From Roseiarcus sp963836695 (lineage in GTDB: Bacteria > Pseudomonadota > Alphaproteobacteria > Rhizobiales > Beijerinckiaceae), in NCBI GenBank assembly GCA_963836695.1, contig CAWIKX010000006.1:186001-250000 (forward strand): a DNA stretch of 64,000 bases, written 5' to 3'. Positions 10,089 to 20,089 of this stretch are shown here, in pieces. A program made the translations under genes and the position numbers. Each line of letters begins with the position of its first letter. The first letter of the stretch is position 1. The notes below the pieces were generated by a model. That model had not been told where the DNA came from. It searched no databases and saw nothing but the letters and a program-made list of their open reading frames with translations.

Positions 10089-13067
10089 TGAGCCGCGCTC
10101 CAGCCTTGTCATAGAAGACCGGGCTCACGACCGTGACGCTGACAGCGCCGCCGGGCATCGGGACGTGCAGCTTCGAGCCCATTCGTGATCGTCCCGCGGC
10201 GACAAGAGCGAGCGCGATCGGACGATCCAGAGCAGCGCTCATATAGGACGATGTGACGTGCCCAAGCGCTGGCGAGCCGATCGGCGGACTCGCCTCATCC
10301 GTTACTTGCGCGCCCTCTTCTAGCTGGAGCGCCGGATTGTCGGTCAGAAGCCCTACAAGCTGCTTGCGATTCGCCACGACCATGTCGGGGCGCACAAGTG
10401 ATCGCTTGCCGACGAAATCCTTCTTTGCTTTGCCGATCATCCCATCAAGGCCAAGGTCGGCGAGCGTCACCGTGCCGTCGGTCTCCTGGCCGACGATGAC
10501 ATAGCCCTTCTCGGCCCGCATCACATGCATGGCCTCGGTGCCGTAAGCGCAGCCGCCATGCTTCTGAACCTCGCGCCACACGGCTTCCCAGACGGAGCGG
10601 CCGAAATGCGAGGGCACGTTGATCTCGTAGCCGAGCTCGCCGGTGAAGCTCACCCGCATAAGGCGCGTCGGAACGCCGCAGACGCGCGCCTCGCGCAGGC
10701 TCATATGCGGCATGGCGTCGCCGGAGAGATCTACGCCCTCGATAAGGGGCGCGATTGTTTCTCTCGCGTGTGGTCCCTGCACGGCGATCGTCGCCCATTG
10801 CTCGGTCGTCGAAGTGGCCCAGACCCTGAGGTCGGTGAACTCGGTCTGGAGATAGTCCTCCATATGCGCGAGCACGCGCGGCGCCCCGCCGGTCGTCGTC
10901 GTCACGTGGAAGCGGTCAGGTTTTACGCGCGCGATCACGCCGTCGTCCATGAGGAAACCGGCCTCGTTCAGCATGAGGCCATAGCGGCAACGCCCGACCT
11001 CCAGCTTCTGGAAGGCGTTAGCGTACATCCGCTCCAGGAACGTCGCCGCATCGGGGCCGACGACTTCGATCTTGCCGAGGGTCGAGCCGTCGAAGAGGCC
11101 GACGCTGTCGCGGGTCGTGCGGCACTCGCGCGCGACGGCGTCGTGCATGGATTCGTTGGGCTTCGGAAAGTACCAGGCGCGCTTCCATAGGCCCACGTCC
11201 TCGAACGCAGCGCCGTTCTCCCCGCCCATTCATGAATGGGCGTTCGGCGAATTGGATCGAACATGTCGCCGCGCGCGGGCCCGGCGAAGGCGCCGAAGCT
11301 GACCGGCGTGTAGGGCGGCCGGAAGGTGGTGTGACCCACTTGGGGAATCGGCTTCTTGAGCTGGGTCGAGGCGATTGCGAGCGCGTTGATGTTGGAAAGC
11401 TTGCCCTGATCGGTCGCCATGCCGGTCGTGGTGTAGCGCTTGATATGCTCGATCGACCGCATGCCCTCTTGCACCGCCAAGCTCACATCCTTTGCGCAAA
11501 CGTCGTTCTGGAAATCGACGAAGGCTTTCGCGCGGCGATCAGTGTCAATGGCCGGTGCGTGGCTATGTGCGGCGCCGAACGCCGGAAGATTGTCGACGAC
11601 GGCATAGGTTCGCGGCGCTGGCGCAGCGAAGCCGGCTGCTGTTGCTGCGGCGCGCCCGGCAGCGTCGCCCTCGGCGAGCGCGGCCGCAAGATCGAAAGTC
11701 GCATTGCAGGCGCCGGCCGACCGTTCGCGTTGGGCGGACACTCTCGGCTTGAAGAGTTGCAGCGCTTCGTCGAACACGAGCTTGCCTCGCGATTGCGAGA
11801 ACAGGTGCACCGACGGCGTCCATCCGCCCGACATGAGGAGTGCGTCGCAGGCGACAGTCCGATGCTTACCCAAGTGCCTGACACGAACGGCGCTGACCCG
11901 GAGACGGCCTTGGACGCCAAGTATCGTGGCGCCCGCAATAATTTCGATCCCCTGAGCGCATGCGGCGTCCGCCAGCGGGCACTCCGCCTCCGGACGCAGA
12001 TCGATAATCTGCGCAACGCCGAGGCCGGCTTTCTTCAAATCGAGCGCCGCGCGATAGGCGCTGTCGTGGGTCGTCGCGACGACGACGCGCTCGCCCACGC
12101 TCACGCCGTATTGAAGGCAATAGCGCCGCGCTGAATTGGCGAGCATCACCGCAGGGCGGTCATTGTCCGGAAAGACGAGCGGACGCTCGATCGCGCCGGT
12201 CGCAAGCACCACCTCACGCGCGCGCATCTGCCAGAGCCGCTCGCGCGGCAAGTCGGGATTGGCGATGAGGTCGGCCTCGGCGAGGCGCTCGTTCAGTCCG
12301 ACGAAATTCTGCGCATAATAGCCAAACGCCTGCGTGCGCGTCATGAGCCGTACGTTCTGCGCGGTGCGCAACGTAGCGAGCGCATCTTCGAGCCAGGCTC
12401 GGGCGCTTTTTGCGCCTATCTCGGCCTCGCCCTCGGCGAGGAGCGAGCCGCCGAACGCAGGGTTTTCGTCGCAGACGACCACCCGTGCGCCGCTCTGGCT
12501 TGCGGCGAGCGCTGCTGCGAGGGCCGCCGGGCCTCCGCCAACGATCAGCACGTCGCAATGGTCGAATGTGCGCTGATAGCGGTCGGGGTCGGGTTCGCTT
12601 GGGGGCGCGCCGAGACCCGCGGCCCGGCGGATCATCGGCTCGTAGACCCGCTTCCAGGCCCAGCGCGGCCCCATGAAGGTCTTGTAGTAGAAACCCGCGC
12701 CGAACAGCGGCGAGACCAAGTCATTGACGGCGCCGAGGTCGAAAGAGAGCGACGGCCAGCGATTCTGGCTTGAAGCGCTCAGTCGATCGTAAAGCTCGAT
12801 TTGGGTTGCGCGCAGGTTGGGGGTCACTCGGCCCGGGCCGCGGTTGAGGCTGACAAGTGCGTTCGGCTCCTCGGCGCCGGCTGACAAAATTCCCCGCGGC
12901 CTGTGATATTTGAACGAGCGCCCGATGAGATGCACGCCATTGGCGATGAGCGCGGAAGCCAGCGTATCGCCGGCATAGCCTTGATAATCGAGGCCATCGA
13001 AGGTGAAGACGAGAGGGCGCGAACGGTCGATCGAACCGACTCCTGCGAGACGAAATGGCTGGCTCAT
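10081..13067 (-). CDS. soxA: Sarcosine oxidase alpha subunit (apparent frameshift)
   Basis: This large subunit of tetrameric sarcosine oxidase binds NAD+ and tetrahydrofolate. The complex oxidises sarcosine to glycine and 5,10-methylene-THF, producing H2O2. From ATG 13067 (MSQPFRLAGVGSIDRSRPL) it shows a 2Fe-2S-ferredoxin-like N-terminal domain, a Rossmann domain (DVLIVGGGPAALAAALAA near residue 170), then a C-terminal GcvT-like folate domain (LGKIEVVGPDAATFLERMYA). The frame breaks at about 11228. One G is missing from the run after HEWAG; adding it joins PIRRTPIHEWAG to ENGAAFEDVGLW. The restored length of ~995 residues is normal for SoxA. The ATG overlaps soxD's stop by 4 bases. Confidence 0.93.
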
Positions 13068-13369
13068 TCGCTTGGCCCAGCGCGTTCGCTTGCGCCGTCC
13101 GGCCGCGGCTCGCCCGCCTTGTAGGTCGCAAGGATCTCGTCGCTCAACGTGTCGCGCAGACAATTAAAGAAGCGCCCGCAGCCGTGCGCATGGCGCCAGC
13201 GCTCGGCCAGCACGCCCTTGGGGTTCGAGCGGAAGTAGAGGAAGTTCACCCACTCTTCATCGCTGAGCGCGCTCGGGTCTGGGGGCCGCGCGATATGCGC
13301 TTCGCCGCCGTAAGCGAACTCGATCTCCGGGCGCGCCATGCCGCAATAGGGGCAGTCGATCAGCAGCAT
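13064..13369 (-). CDS. soxD: Sarcosine oxidase delta subunit
   Basis: This 101-residue zinc subunit of tetrameric sarcosine oxidase starts at ATG 13369 with MLLIDCPYCGMARPEIEF. Zinc ligands are the CPYCG pair near the N-terminus and the RHAHGCGRFFNCLRDT segment near residue 75, both diagnostic. It lies 7 bases after soxB and overlaps soxA by the ATGA at 13064-13067, so the three genes are translationally linked. The longer upstream in-frame extension has no family similarity and is antisense-like read-through of soxB, so it was not used. Confidence 0.95.
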   Translation of the reverse strand: MLLIDCPYCGMARPEIEFAYGGEAHIARPPDPSALSDEEWVNFLYFRSNPKGVLAERWRHAHGCGRFFNCLRDTLSDEILATYKAGEPRPDGASERAGPSE

Positions 13370-13376
13370 GACGGGC

Positions 13377-14627
13377 TCAATGCGCGACCGCCGCCGCTGC
13401 GGCCTCATCGATGAGCCGGCCTGAGCGAAAGCGGTCGAGTGTGAAGGGGGCGGCGAGCGGATGCGGTTCGCCTCGCGCGATCGTGTGCGCGAACACGTGG
13501 CCCGAGCCTGGCGTCGCCTTGAAGCCGCCGGTGCCCCAGCCGCAGTTGACGAACAGGCCCGGAACCGGCGTCTTCGCAATAATCGGCGAGCGGTCCGGCG
13601 TCACGTCGACGATGCCTCCCCAGTTGCGTAGCATGCGCATGCGGCGCACGGCGGGAAAGAGCTCGCATATCGCCTCCAGCGTGTGGCTGGCGATGTGAAG
13701 GCCGCCGGTTTGCGAATAGGAGATGTAGGCGTCTGTGCCGGCGCCTATCACGAGCTCGCCCTTGTCCGACTGCGACATATAGGCGTGGATCGTGTTCGAC
13801 ATCACGACACAGGGCATCATCGGCTTGACCGGCTCAGACACCAAGGCTTGCAACGGGTAACTCTCAAGCGGCATGCGGACGCCGGCCATCGCCATCACCA
13901 CCGATGTATGCCCGGCGGCCACGACGCCGATTTTTTTGGTCGCAATCGCGCCGCGCGTCGTCTCGACGCCCGAGACGGTCCCCGAAGCGTCGCGACGTAT
14001 CGCCGTCGCCTCGCAATTCTGGATGATGTCGACGCCGCGCGCTGAGGCACCCCGCGCATAGCCCCAGGCGACCGCGTCATGCCGCGCGGTCCCGCCGCGC
14101 CGCTGCAGCGCCGCCCCGACAACCGGATAGCGGACGTCGCGCGCGATATTGAGGATTGGACAAAAGGCTTTGGCCTCTTCTGCCGTCAGCCATTCGTTGT
14201 CGACGCCCGCCAGGCGGTTGGCGTGCACGTGGCGTTTCCCCACCTGCACGTCATGCGTGTTGTGCGCCAGCATGAGCACGCCGCGCGGCGAATACATCAC
14301 GTTGTAGTTCAGCTCCTGAGATAGGCCCTCCCACAGCTTCAACGCGTGCTCGTAAAGCGCCGCCGATTCCTCCCAGAGATAATTGGAGCGGAGGATCGTG
14401 GTGTTGCGGCCGGTATTGCCGCCACCGAGCCAGCCCTTTTCCAGCACCGCAACATTGGTGAGGCCGTGCTCCTTGGCGAGATAATAGGCCGTCGCGAGCC
14501 CATGCCCCCCGGCGCCGATGATGATCGTGTCATAGGCCGCCTTCGGCCCGGGGTTACGCCACTGTTCCGGCCAGCCGGAATTGTGCGAGAGCGCCTGCAA
14601 AGCGACATTGACGATTGAGAACCGCAC
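13377..14627 (-). CDS. soxB: Sarcosine oxidase beta subunit
   Basis: This catalytic flavin subunit demethylates sarcosine. The 416-residue product has the dinucleotide-binding segment YDTIIIGAGGHGLATAYYLA (residues ~32-51) and GWLGGGNTGRNTTILRSNY. The ARHDAVAWG segment contains the His (about 183) that corresponds to the family's covalent FMN attachment site. The C-terminal NCGWGTGGFKATPGSGH is nearly invariant in SoxB. It is the first gene of the soxBDAG operon; the promoter should lie in the 330-base gap upstream. The same operon in other Rhizobiales serves growth on glycine betaine or creatinine-derived sarcosine; no glycine-cleavage or betaine genes are in this window. Confidence 0.96.
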   Translation of the reverse strand: MRFSIVNVALQALSHNSGWPEQWRNPGPKAAYDTIIIGAGGHGLATAYYLAKEHGLTNVAVLEKGWLGGGNTGRNTTILRSNYLWEESAALYEHALKLWEGLSQELNYNVMYSPRGVLMLAHNTHDVQVGKRHVHANRLAGVDNEWLTAEEAKAFCPILNIARDVRYPVVGAALQRRGGTARHDAVAWGYARGASARGVDIIQNCEATAIRRDASGTVSGVETTRGAIATKKIGVVAAGHTSVVMAMAGVRMPLESYPLQALVSEPVKPMMPCVVMSNTIHAYMSQSDKGELVIGAGTDAYISYSQTGGLHIASHTLEAICELFPAVRRMRMLRNWGGIVDVTPDRSPIIAKTPVPGLFVNCGWGTGGFKATPGSGHVFAHTIARGEPHPLAAPFTLDRFRSGRLIDEAAAAAVAH

Positions 14628-14954
14628 TTGACGAACCTTGAGATGCTTCGCCGGGACGATTGCCCGCTTGCGACGCCGATTGCGAGACTAATTTCGCGGC
14701 GGCGGCGAAACTTTGTTGTGAAGGGCGCGCCGTTTGGACGCCCGCCATAGGAGCCTCGCCTGTTGCTGTAGGCGCGCAAACTGTCGGCTGGGAAGACATG
14801 TGGCGGCTTTGACGCATAGCCGTTGGGAACCGCAAGACCTCGCACGCGGGAGTGACAGAAAAGACACTCAAGCCATTGAGAGTATTGCGGCGCGTCCGCT
14901 TGTGCGCAGGCGTCGGAATGGCCCGGCGCCGCGTCCGGAAGGGGGCCCACGTTT
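14628..14954. other. Gene-free gap upstream of soxB
   Basis: This 327-base stretch separates soxB from the convergently placed tail of the small exported gene, both on the minus strand. It should contain the sox promoter. I saw no gene, no tRNA, no clear riboswitch core and no convincing operator. The short open frames crossing it have no recognisable product. Confidence 0.5.
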
Positions 14955-15296
14955 CTAACGCGAGCAGCCTGCGAGTTCCTTTTCCTCGATGGAGAAGACC
15001 TTGCCTTCTTCGACATGCAGGCCCTTGACCGTGCACTTGCGGCCGTCCGCGAGCTTGACCCGCGCTTCGTAAGCGCCCGTCGCCACGCCCTTGATCTTGA
15101 GCCGCTCGTCGTGATCGACCGCGCCATCAGGATCGTTCGTGGTTTGGTTCGGCCCGAAGGTCGAGGTGCCCGCGGGCGCGAGCTCCAGCGACTTCACAGT
15201 GGATGACGTCAGGTTCCAGAACTGAGTGTCTTTCGCCATCGCGGGTCCCGCGAGAAGGATCGCTAGGACACCAAGCGGAATTGCGCGTCTCATCAT
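14955..15296 (-). CDS. Small exported protein of unknown function
   Basis: This 113-residue product starts at MMRRAIPLGVLAILLAGPAMA, a clear signal peptide cleaved around residue 21, followed by a short beta-rich domain (DTQFWNLTSSTVKSLELA ... KLADGRKCTVKGLHVEEGK). The two cysteines (in GRKCTV and at the C-terminal AGCSR) could pair in the periplasm. I do not recognise a named family. Its form resembles small periplasmic proteins seen in Beijerinckiaceae and Methylobacteriaceae. The start was chosen because the upstream extension lacks a signal peptide. It is not in an operon with its neighbours. Confidence 0.7.
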   Translation of the reverse strand: MMRRAIPLGVLAILLAGPAMAKDTQFWNLTSSTVKSLELAPAGTSTFGPNQTTNDPDGAVDHDERLKIKGVATGAYEARVKLADGRKCTVKGLHVEEGKVFSIEEKELAGCSR

Positions 15297-15379
15297 TGCT
15301 CCCTGACTGTGCCCCGGCCGCGCGCCCAGGCTCAATGTTTGATGATCATGGCGCCGCGCATCCGATCGCACAACGCTTG

Positions 15380-16753
15380 TTACGCCGCGCGGCTCGCCCG
15401 CTCGCGCCGCCTAAACTCGAGCGCGCAGTCCTCGATCGCGCCAAAGCCCAAGGCCATGACGTCGAGAGCGTAGTTCTGGTTCAAGCGCCAGGGCTTCTTC
15501 GCCCCCTGCCTGAAGAAAAGGTGCTTCGCCCTCTCAATATAGCCCGAGGTGAGGGGCAGCATCGGCTCCTCTGCAATTGCTGTGGCGCCGAGGCGGGAGG
15601 TGCAGATTACATTGCCTCGGCAATCCATGTGGCCCAGGAGCCGGCAGACATACTCGGCGATCAGGTCGGACTTCAGGGTCCACGAGGCGTCGGTAGCCGA
15701 AGATGGACGCCAGATTCGGGGCGTCGCTGAACATTGCGCCCTTATAGGCGACCGTGGTCGCGACATCGACTGGCGCTCCATCGACCTCGATGGCGATCCC
15801 GCCCATGCGCCGAACCTTGAGTTCGGTCGCCGTGACGATAATATCTGCCGCGATCCCCTGGCCCGATGTGAGGTGCAGGCCAGTCTCTCGTGAAAATCTC
15901 GATCTCGCTGTTGACGATCGACGCCTTGCCGGCGAGCATGGCGCCGAACAAGTCTCCGTCAGGGATGAGGCAGAGCCGCTGATCCCAAAGTTCGTACCTG
16001 GGGTTGAAATATTCGGCGGCGTCGAGCTCGGGGCCGAGCTCGGTCTGCGCAAGCTTGATGATTTGCGCCCGCATGGCCGCCGGCTTGCGGCGCGAAAGCC
16101 GATAAATGTGCATCTGCAGAACAATATTCTTCCAGCGGATGATTCCACTCGCGACGCGCGTCGGAAGCCTTTTTCTAAACCGTTTGTCGAGCGCCTCCTC
16201 GGCCGGACGAGCGACGACATAGGTCGGCGAGCGTTGCAGCATGGTGACATGCGAGGCTCTAGACGCCATCGCTGGAACGATGGTGACCGCTGTCGCGCCG
16301 CTGCCAATCACCACGACGCGCTTGCCGTCGTAGTCCAAGTCTTCTGGCCATTTTTGCGGATGCACGATGCGGCCGGAGAATCTCTCCATGCCGGGCCAAC
16401 CCGGCATATAGCCATCCTCGTATTCGTAATAGCCCGTGCACAGGATGAGGAAGTTGCAGGTGAATCCGAGCTTTTTGCCGTCCGCGCGCTCAATTTCGAG
16501 CGCCCAAAAAGGCGTAGCTGAACGTCGCATGTCGCAGTCCGAGCGAATCCCCGGATAGCGAAATAGGTCCCAAGTGCCCCCGATCGCGTTTCTCGCTTCG
16601 AGGAGTGCGGACGTGGCGCGCGGGCGCTTTCGGACCAGGGCAGGCGGCTCCGATTCCCGAGGCGCCGGTGATCAGAACGTCGAAATGCCCGCCGGGCGAC
16701 GCCACAGCCGGATGGTCGTCAGGAAGGTCCTTTCCCAAGGTGTCCTTGTTCAT
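15380..16753 (-). pseudogene. Decayed flavin-containing (Baeyer-Villiger-type) monooxygenase
   Basis: Fragments in different frames align to one FAD/NADPH-dependent monooxygenase. They are MNKDTLGKDLPDDHPAV with DVLITGA (16753 onward), LLEARNAIGGTWDLFRYPGI, ILCTGYYEYEDGYMPGWPGM with RVVVIGSGATAVTIVPAM, HLTSGQGIAADIIVTATEL, and YIERAKHLFFRQG at the 3' end. At least three frame changes (about 16640, 15890 and 15690) and two shortenings occur. The first Rossmann loop GxGLSG has lost two residues, and about 60 residues appear deleted between IRSDCDM and FWALEIERADG. Loss of the FAD-binding glycines and the deletion cannot be explained by one-base sequencing errors, so I call it a real pseudogene. 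Confidence 0.8.
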
Positions 16754-16886
16754 GGCGCTTCTCCTATGGACGGCCGCCGATTTGGAGGAGGCCGCCTTAT
16801 CGGCGCTCACCCAAGCGATTTGAACTGACCGCCACTTCACCACCGCTGAAAGGCGCCCGTCACCCTTTCATGTTAGGGCTTCCCGC

Positions 16887-17483
16887 ATGAAGCCCTCATC
16901 CTTCCCAGCCTTCGCCGTTTGCGGACTTGACGAACTCATCGGCCATCAGGGCCGCGGGGTCACCCACATCTTATCGATCCTGGACCCCGAGTGGCCGGAC
17001 CCGGCGGCGTTCCAGGCGTTCGATCCGCACTTTCGCGCGACCCTTCGCTTTCACGATGCGATTGAGCCCGATCCAGGCGTTCTGTTGCCGCAAAAAGGAG
17101 ACGTCGAATCCATTCTGACTTTCGGTCGCGACGCGGCGGAGGCGGGAGGCCTGCTTATTCATTGCCATGCCGGCATATCTCGCTCGACTGCAGCCACGCT
17201 GATGATCTTGGCGCAGGCTCGCCCCGATGAAAAAGAGGATGGGCTCGCTGAGCGACTCTTGCAGTCGAGGCCGCAGGCGTGGCCAAACTCTAGAATGATC
17301 GAGTTCGCCGACGCGCTTCTGGACCGCCGCGGCCGGCTTGTTGCAGCGATCGCCGGGATCTACGCAAGACAACTTGAAAAGCGCCCCGAGCTTGCCGAGA
17401 TCATGCGCCGCGGCAATCGTGCGCGCGAGGTCGACCTCGGCCTGAAGGAAAAGCAATCCGGCTCATTAAAGCGAGCGCTTTGA
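16887..17483 (+). CDS. Dual-specificity-type protein phosphatase
   Basis: This 198-residue cytoplasmic protein carries the cysteine phosphatase loop HCHAGISRSTAATLMIL near residue 92 (CX5R with the downstream Ser). The general-acid Asp is probably in the loop around residues 50-60 (RFHDAIEPDPGVL). This is the atypical DSP/tyrosine phosphatase layout common in alphaproteobacteria, in which the substrate is mostly unknown. It is followed convergently by zwf at 22 bases and preceded by the decayed monooxygenase on the other strand, so it is monocistronic. Confidence 0.85.
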   Translation: MKPSSFPAFAVCGLDELIGHQGRGVTHILSILDPEWPDPAAFQAFDPHFRATLRFHDAIEPDPGVLLPQKGDVESILTFGRDAAEAGGLLIHCHAGISRSTAATLMILAQARPDEKEDGLAERLLQSRPQAWPNSRMIEFADALLDRRGRLVAAIAGIYARQLEKRPELAEIMRRGNRAREVDLGLKEKQSGSLKRAL

Positions 17484-17505
17484 GCGAGGAGTCGTGGAGT
17501 GGAAT

Positions 17506-18888
17506 TTAGGCCTTGGGCGCCGCCGGATTTCTCCAGGGACCGTCCGCCCCGATGAGCGCGTTCGCGGCGTCGGGTCCCCAGGTTCCGGGATCGTATTCCT
17601 GGACCGGCGGCGGGTTCTTGAGAATCGGCTCAACGATGCGCCATTGGGCGTCGACCGTGTCTTCTCGCCCAAACAGCTCACTGTTGCCGTGCATCGCGTC
17701 GCCGAGCAAGCGCTGATATGGAGGCATCTCCGATCCAGCCCGCTGCATCAGCGTTAACTCGACATTGTCGCCCGTCATGCGCTCTCCGGGGTGCTTCATC
17801 CGCAATCCCAAGGCAACGCCAACGTCTGGGCTTAACCGTGCGCGCATGTAGTCTGCTGATGGGTCGATCGTCTCGCCGAATGTCGATCGAGGCGGCGGCT
17901 TGAACTCGACCGTGACTTCGGCGGCCGTCAAAGGCAGGCACTTGCCGGCGCGGATGTAGATCGGCACTCCCGCCCATCGCCAACTGTCCACGAACAGTTT
18001 CACCGCGACATAGGTTTCGGTCGTTGAATCCGGCCGCACGCCCTTGACCGAGCGATAGCCGCGATATTGGCCGCGCACCAGGCTTTTGGCGTCGAGGGGG
18101 CGAACGGCCTTCAACAGCGCAGCTTTCTGGTCCCGTTGCGCCTCATGCTCTTCGCCGGTCGGCGCGTCCATCATCACATTCGAAAGGACTTGCAGCATGT
18201 GGTTCTGGACCACATCGCGAAGGGCGCCGACTGCGTCGTAGAAACTCCCGCGATCCTGCACGTCGAAAGCTTCCGCCATGGTGATCTGGATGCTGCGGAC
18301 GAAGTTGCGATTCCAGATCGGCTCGAACATCGCATTGGCGAACCGGGTGTAGAGGATGTTCTGTACCGGCTCCTTACCGAGGTAATGGTCGATGCGATAA
18401 ACCGACTCTTCAGGAAAGTGCTCGAGCAATGTGCGGTTTAGCGCCCGCGCCGACTCAAGATCTCGGCCGAAGGGTTTTTCGACGACAAGGCGCGCGTTGA
18501 CATTAAGACCGCTCTTGGCGAGAGCGGAAACGACAACTCCAAACAGGCTCGGGGGAATCGCAAGGTAGTGCAGCGGCCGCTTGGCGCCGGAAAGCGCTTG
18601 CTTCAATTGTGCGAACGTCTGCGGATCGTTGTAATCCCCGTCTACATACCGCAAGAGCCCCAACAGTTTATCAAGCTTTGCGGCGTCAGCGCCTCCGTGC
18701 TGTTTGATGCTGTCCTTGGCGCGTCCCTTGAGCTGTTCGACAGTCCAGCCTGCCTTGGCCACGCCGACAATAGGCACGTTGACGCCTTCCTCGCCGACGA
18801 GGCCGAGAAGCGCGGGGAAGATCTGCTTGAAGGCGAGATCGCCGGAAGCGCCGAAAAACACCAGGGCGTCGGACTGGGCGGCCTCCAT
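17506..18888 (-). CDS. zwf: Glucose-6-phosphate 1-dehydrogenase
   Basis: This enzyme oxidises glucose-6-phosphate to 6-phosphogluconolactone with NADP+ (or NAD+), feeding the oxidative pentose phosphate and Entner-Doudoroff routes. The N-terminal coenzyme domain starts with ALVFFGASGDLAFKQIFPAL, and the active-site signature YRIDHYLGKEPVQN lies near residue 168. Length is 460 residues, slightly short of the usual 480-500 but with both domains present. There is no pgl or gnd neighbour here, so it is likely a stand-alone unit. Confidence 0.95.
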   Translation of the reverse strand: MEAAQSDALVFFGASGDLAFKQIFPALLGLVGEEGVNVPIVGVAKAGWTVEQLKGRAKDSIKQHGGADAAKLDKLLGLLRYVDGDYNDPQTFAQLKQALSGAKRPLHYLAIPPSLFGVVVSALAKSGLNVNARLVVEKPFGRDLESARALNRTLLEHFPEESVYRIDHYLGKEPVQNILYTRFANAMFEPIWNRNFVRSIQITMAEAFDVQDRGSFYDAVGALRDVVQNHMLQVLSNVMMDAPTGEEHEAQRDQKAALLKAVRPLDAKSLVRGQYRGYRSVKGVRPDSTTETYVAVKLFVDSWRWAGVPIYIRAGKCLPLTAAEVTVEFKPPPRSTFGETIDPSADYMRARLSPDVGVALGLRMKHPGERMTGDNVELTLMQRAGSEMPPYQRLLGDAMHGNSELFGREDTVDAQWRIVEPILKNPPPVQEYDPGTWGPDAANALIGADGPWRNPAAPKA

Positions 18889-19003
18889 CTCATCTCCTAT
18901 GGCGTTGCGATTGAAGTTCAGCCGATCGTTGCGAGGCCGGCTCGTTGAGCAGCGGCACTCTAATCACACTCTGATGGACATGGCCACTTGGGCCGCGGTG
19001 AGG

Positions 19004-19130
19004 AGCGGCAAGATTGACTTTCGGTTTTGTTCCGCCCGATCAACGAACTCGGCTACAAGGGTTGGATCGGCTACGAGGACAAGTTCCTTGTGGTGAGGAT
19101 GCGGGTCTCGCACGGCTCTACCTTACCAGG
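19004..19130 (+). pseudogene. 3' remnant of hydroxypyruvate isomerase (hyi)
   Basis: The stretch reads SGKIDFRF in one frame and then, after one missing base near 19030, INELGYKGWIGYED in the next. This is the well-conserved C-terminal end of Hyi-type isomerases (usually GKIDFRFLF...LGYKGWIGCEY). The 5' part of the gene is absent, and zwf occupies the upstream space on the other strand. The remnant sits directly before glxR, which normally follows hyi, so it marks an ancestral hyi-glxR pair that lost hyi. Confidence 0.6.
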
Positions 19131-19177
19131 CTAAAGAGCAGCCTGAACCGCAATTCACTGAGTTGGAGAAGTATATA

Positions 19178-20077
19178 ATGACAAAGATCGGTTTCATCGG
19201 ACTCGGCATCATCGGGCGCCCGATGGCCGACCATCTGCTCGAAGGCGGTCATGAGCTCTTCATTCATACCCGTCGCGCGGCGCCGAAGGAGCTGATCGAC
19301 AAGGGCGCTGTCGCTTGCGCCAATGGGAAGGAAGTCGGCCAGAAGGCCGAGGTGATCATCACCATGGTTCCCGACACGCCCGACGTGGAGGCCGTGCTCT
19401 TTGGCGCCGGGGGCGTCGCCGAAGGGCTGTCGAAAGGCAAGATCGTCGTCGACATGAGCTCGATCTCGCCTATCGCCACGAAGGAGTTCGCCAAAAAGGT
19501 CAATGAACTCGGCTGCGACTATCTCGATGCTCCGGTTTCCGGCGGCGAGGTCGGCGCGAAGGCGGCGAGCCTCACCATCATGGTCGGCGGGCCGGAGGGC
19601 GCGTTCGAGAAGGTCAAGCCGATCTTCACGCTCATGGGCAAGAACATCACGCTTGTCGGGGGCAATGGCGACGGACAGACGACCAAGGTCGCAAACCAGA
19701 TCATCGTCGCCCTGACGATCGAGGCGGTGGGCGAGGCGCTGGTCTTCGCCTCCAAGGCCGGCGCCGATCCGGCTCGTGTGCGCCAGGCGCTGATGGGCGG
19801 ATTTGCAGCCTCCCGCATTCTCGAGGTCCACGGCGAGCGCATGATCAAGCGCAATTTCGAGCCGGGCTTCCGGATCGCGCTGCATCAGAAGGATCTGAAC
19901 CTCGCGTTGCAGGGCGCGCGTTCGCTTGGCGTGAGCCTGCCGAATACCGCGACGTGTCAGGAGCTGTTCAACGCCGCCTCGGCTGCGGGCGGCGCGGCGT
20001 GGGATCATTCCGGCATGGCTCGCGTCCTCGAAGGGCTCGCCCATCACGAGATCGGCCAGGGGAAAGCATCGGCCTGA
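19178..20077 (+). CDS. glxR: 2-hydroxy-3-oxopropionate (tartronate semialdehyde) reductase
   Basis: This enzyme reduces tartronate semialdehyde to D-glycerate with NAD(P)H in the glyoxylate-to-glycerate route. It belongs to the beta-hydroxyacid dehydrogenase family: MTKIGFIGLGIIGRPMADHL is the Rossmann start, DAPVSGGEVGAKAASLTIMV the substrate-binding signature (residue ~115), and GNGDGQTTKVANQI carries the catalytic Lys. Length is 299 residues. ATG 19178 has GGAGAA upstream; the extra MEKYI is not family-like. It is followed 12 bases later by glycerate kinase, the next enzyme of the pathway. Confidence 0.93.
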   Translation: MTKIGFIGLGIIGRPMADHLLEGGHELFIHTRRAAPKELIDKGAVACANGKEVGQKAEVIITMVPDTPDVEAVLFGAGGVAEGLSKGKIVVDMSSISPIATKEFAKKVNELGCDYLDAPVSGGEVGAKAASLTIMVGGPEGAFEKVKPIFTLMGKNITLVGGNGDGQTTKVANQIIVALTIEAVGEALVFASKAGADPARVRQALMGGFAASRILEVHGERMIKRNFEPGFRIALHQKDLNLALQGARSLGVSLPNTATCQELFNAASAAGGAAWDHSGMARVLEGLAHHEIGQGKASA

Positions 20078-20089
20078 GGAGCCCGGCCG

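Noticed and set aside
11232..12134. 300-residue open frame antisense to soxA
   Set aside because: It is a shadow of the conserved soxA coding sequence, with no recognisable domain.
19118..20047. 309-residue open frame antisense to glxR
   Set aside because: It is complementary to a confident reductase gene; repeated His/Arg/Asp composition is typical of shadows in GC-rich DNA.
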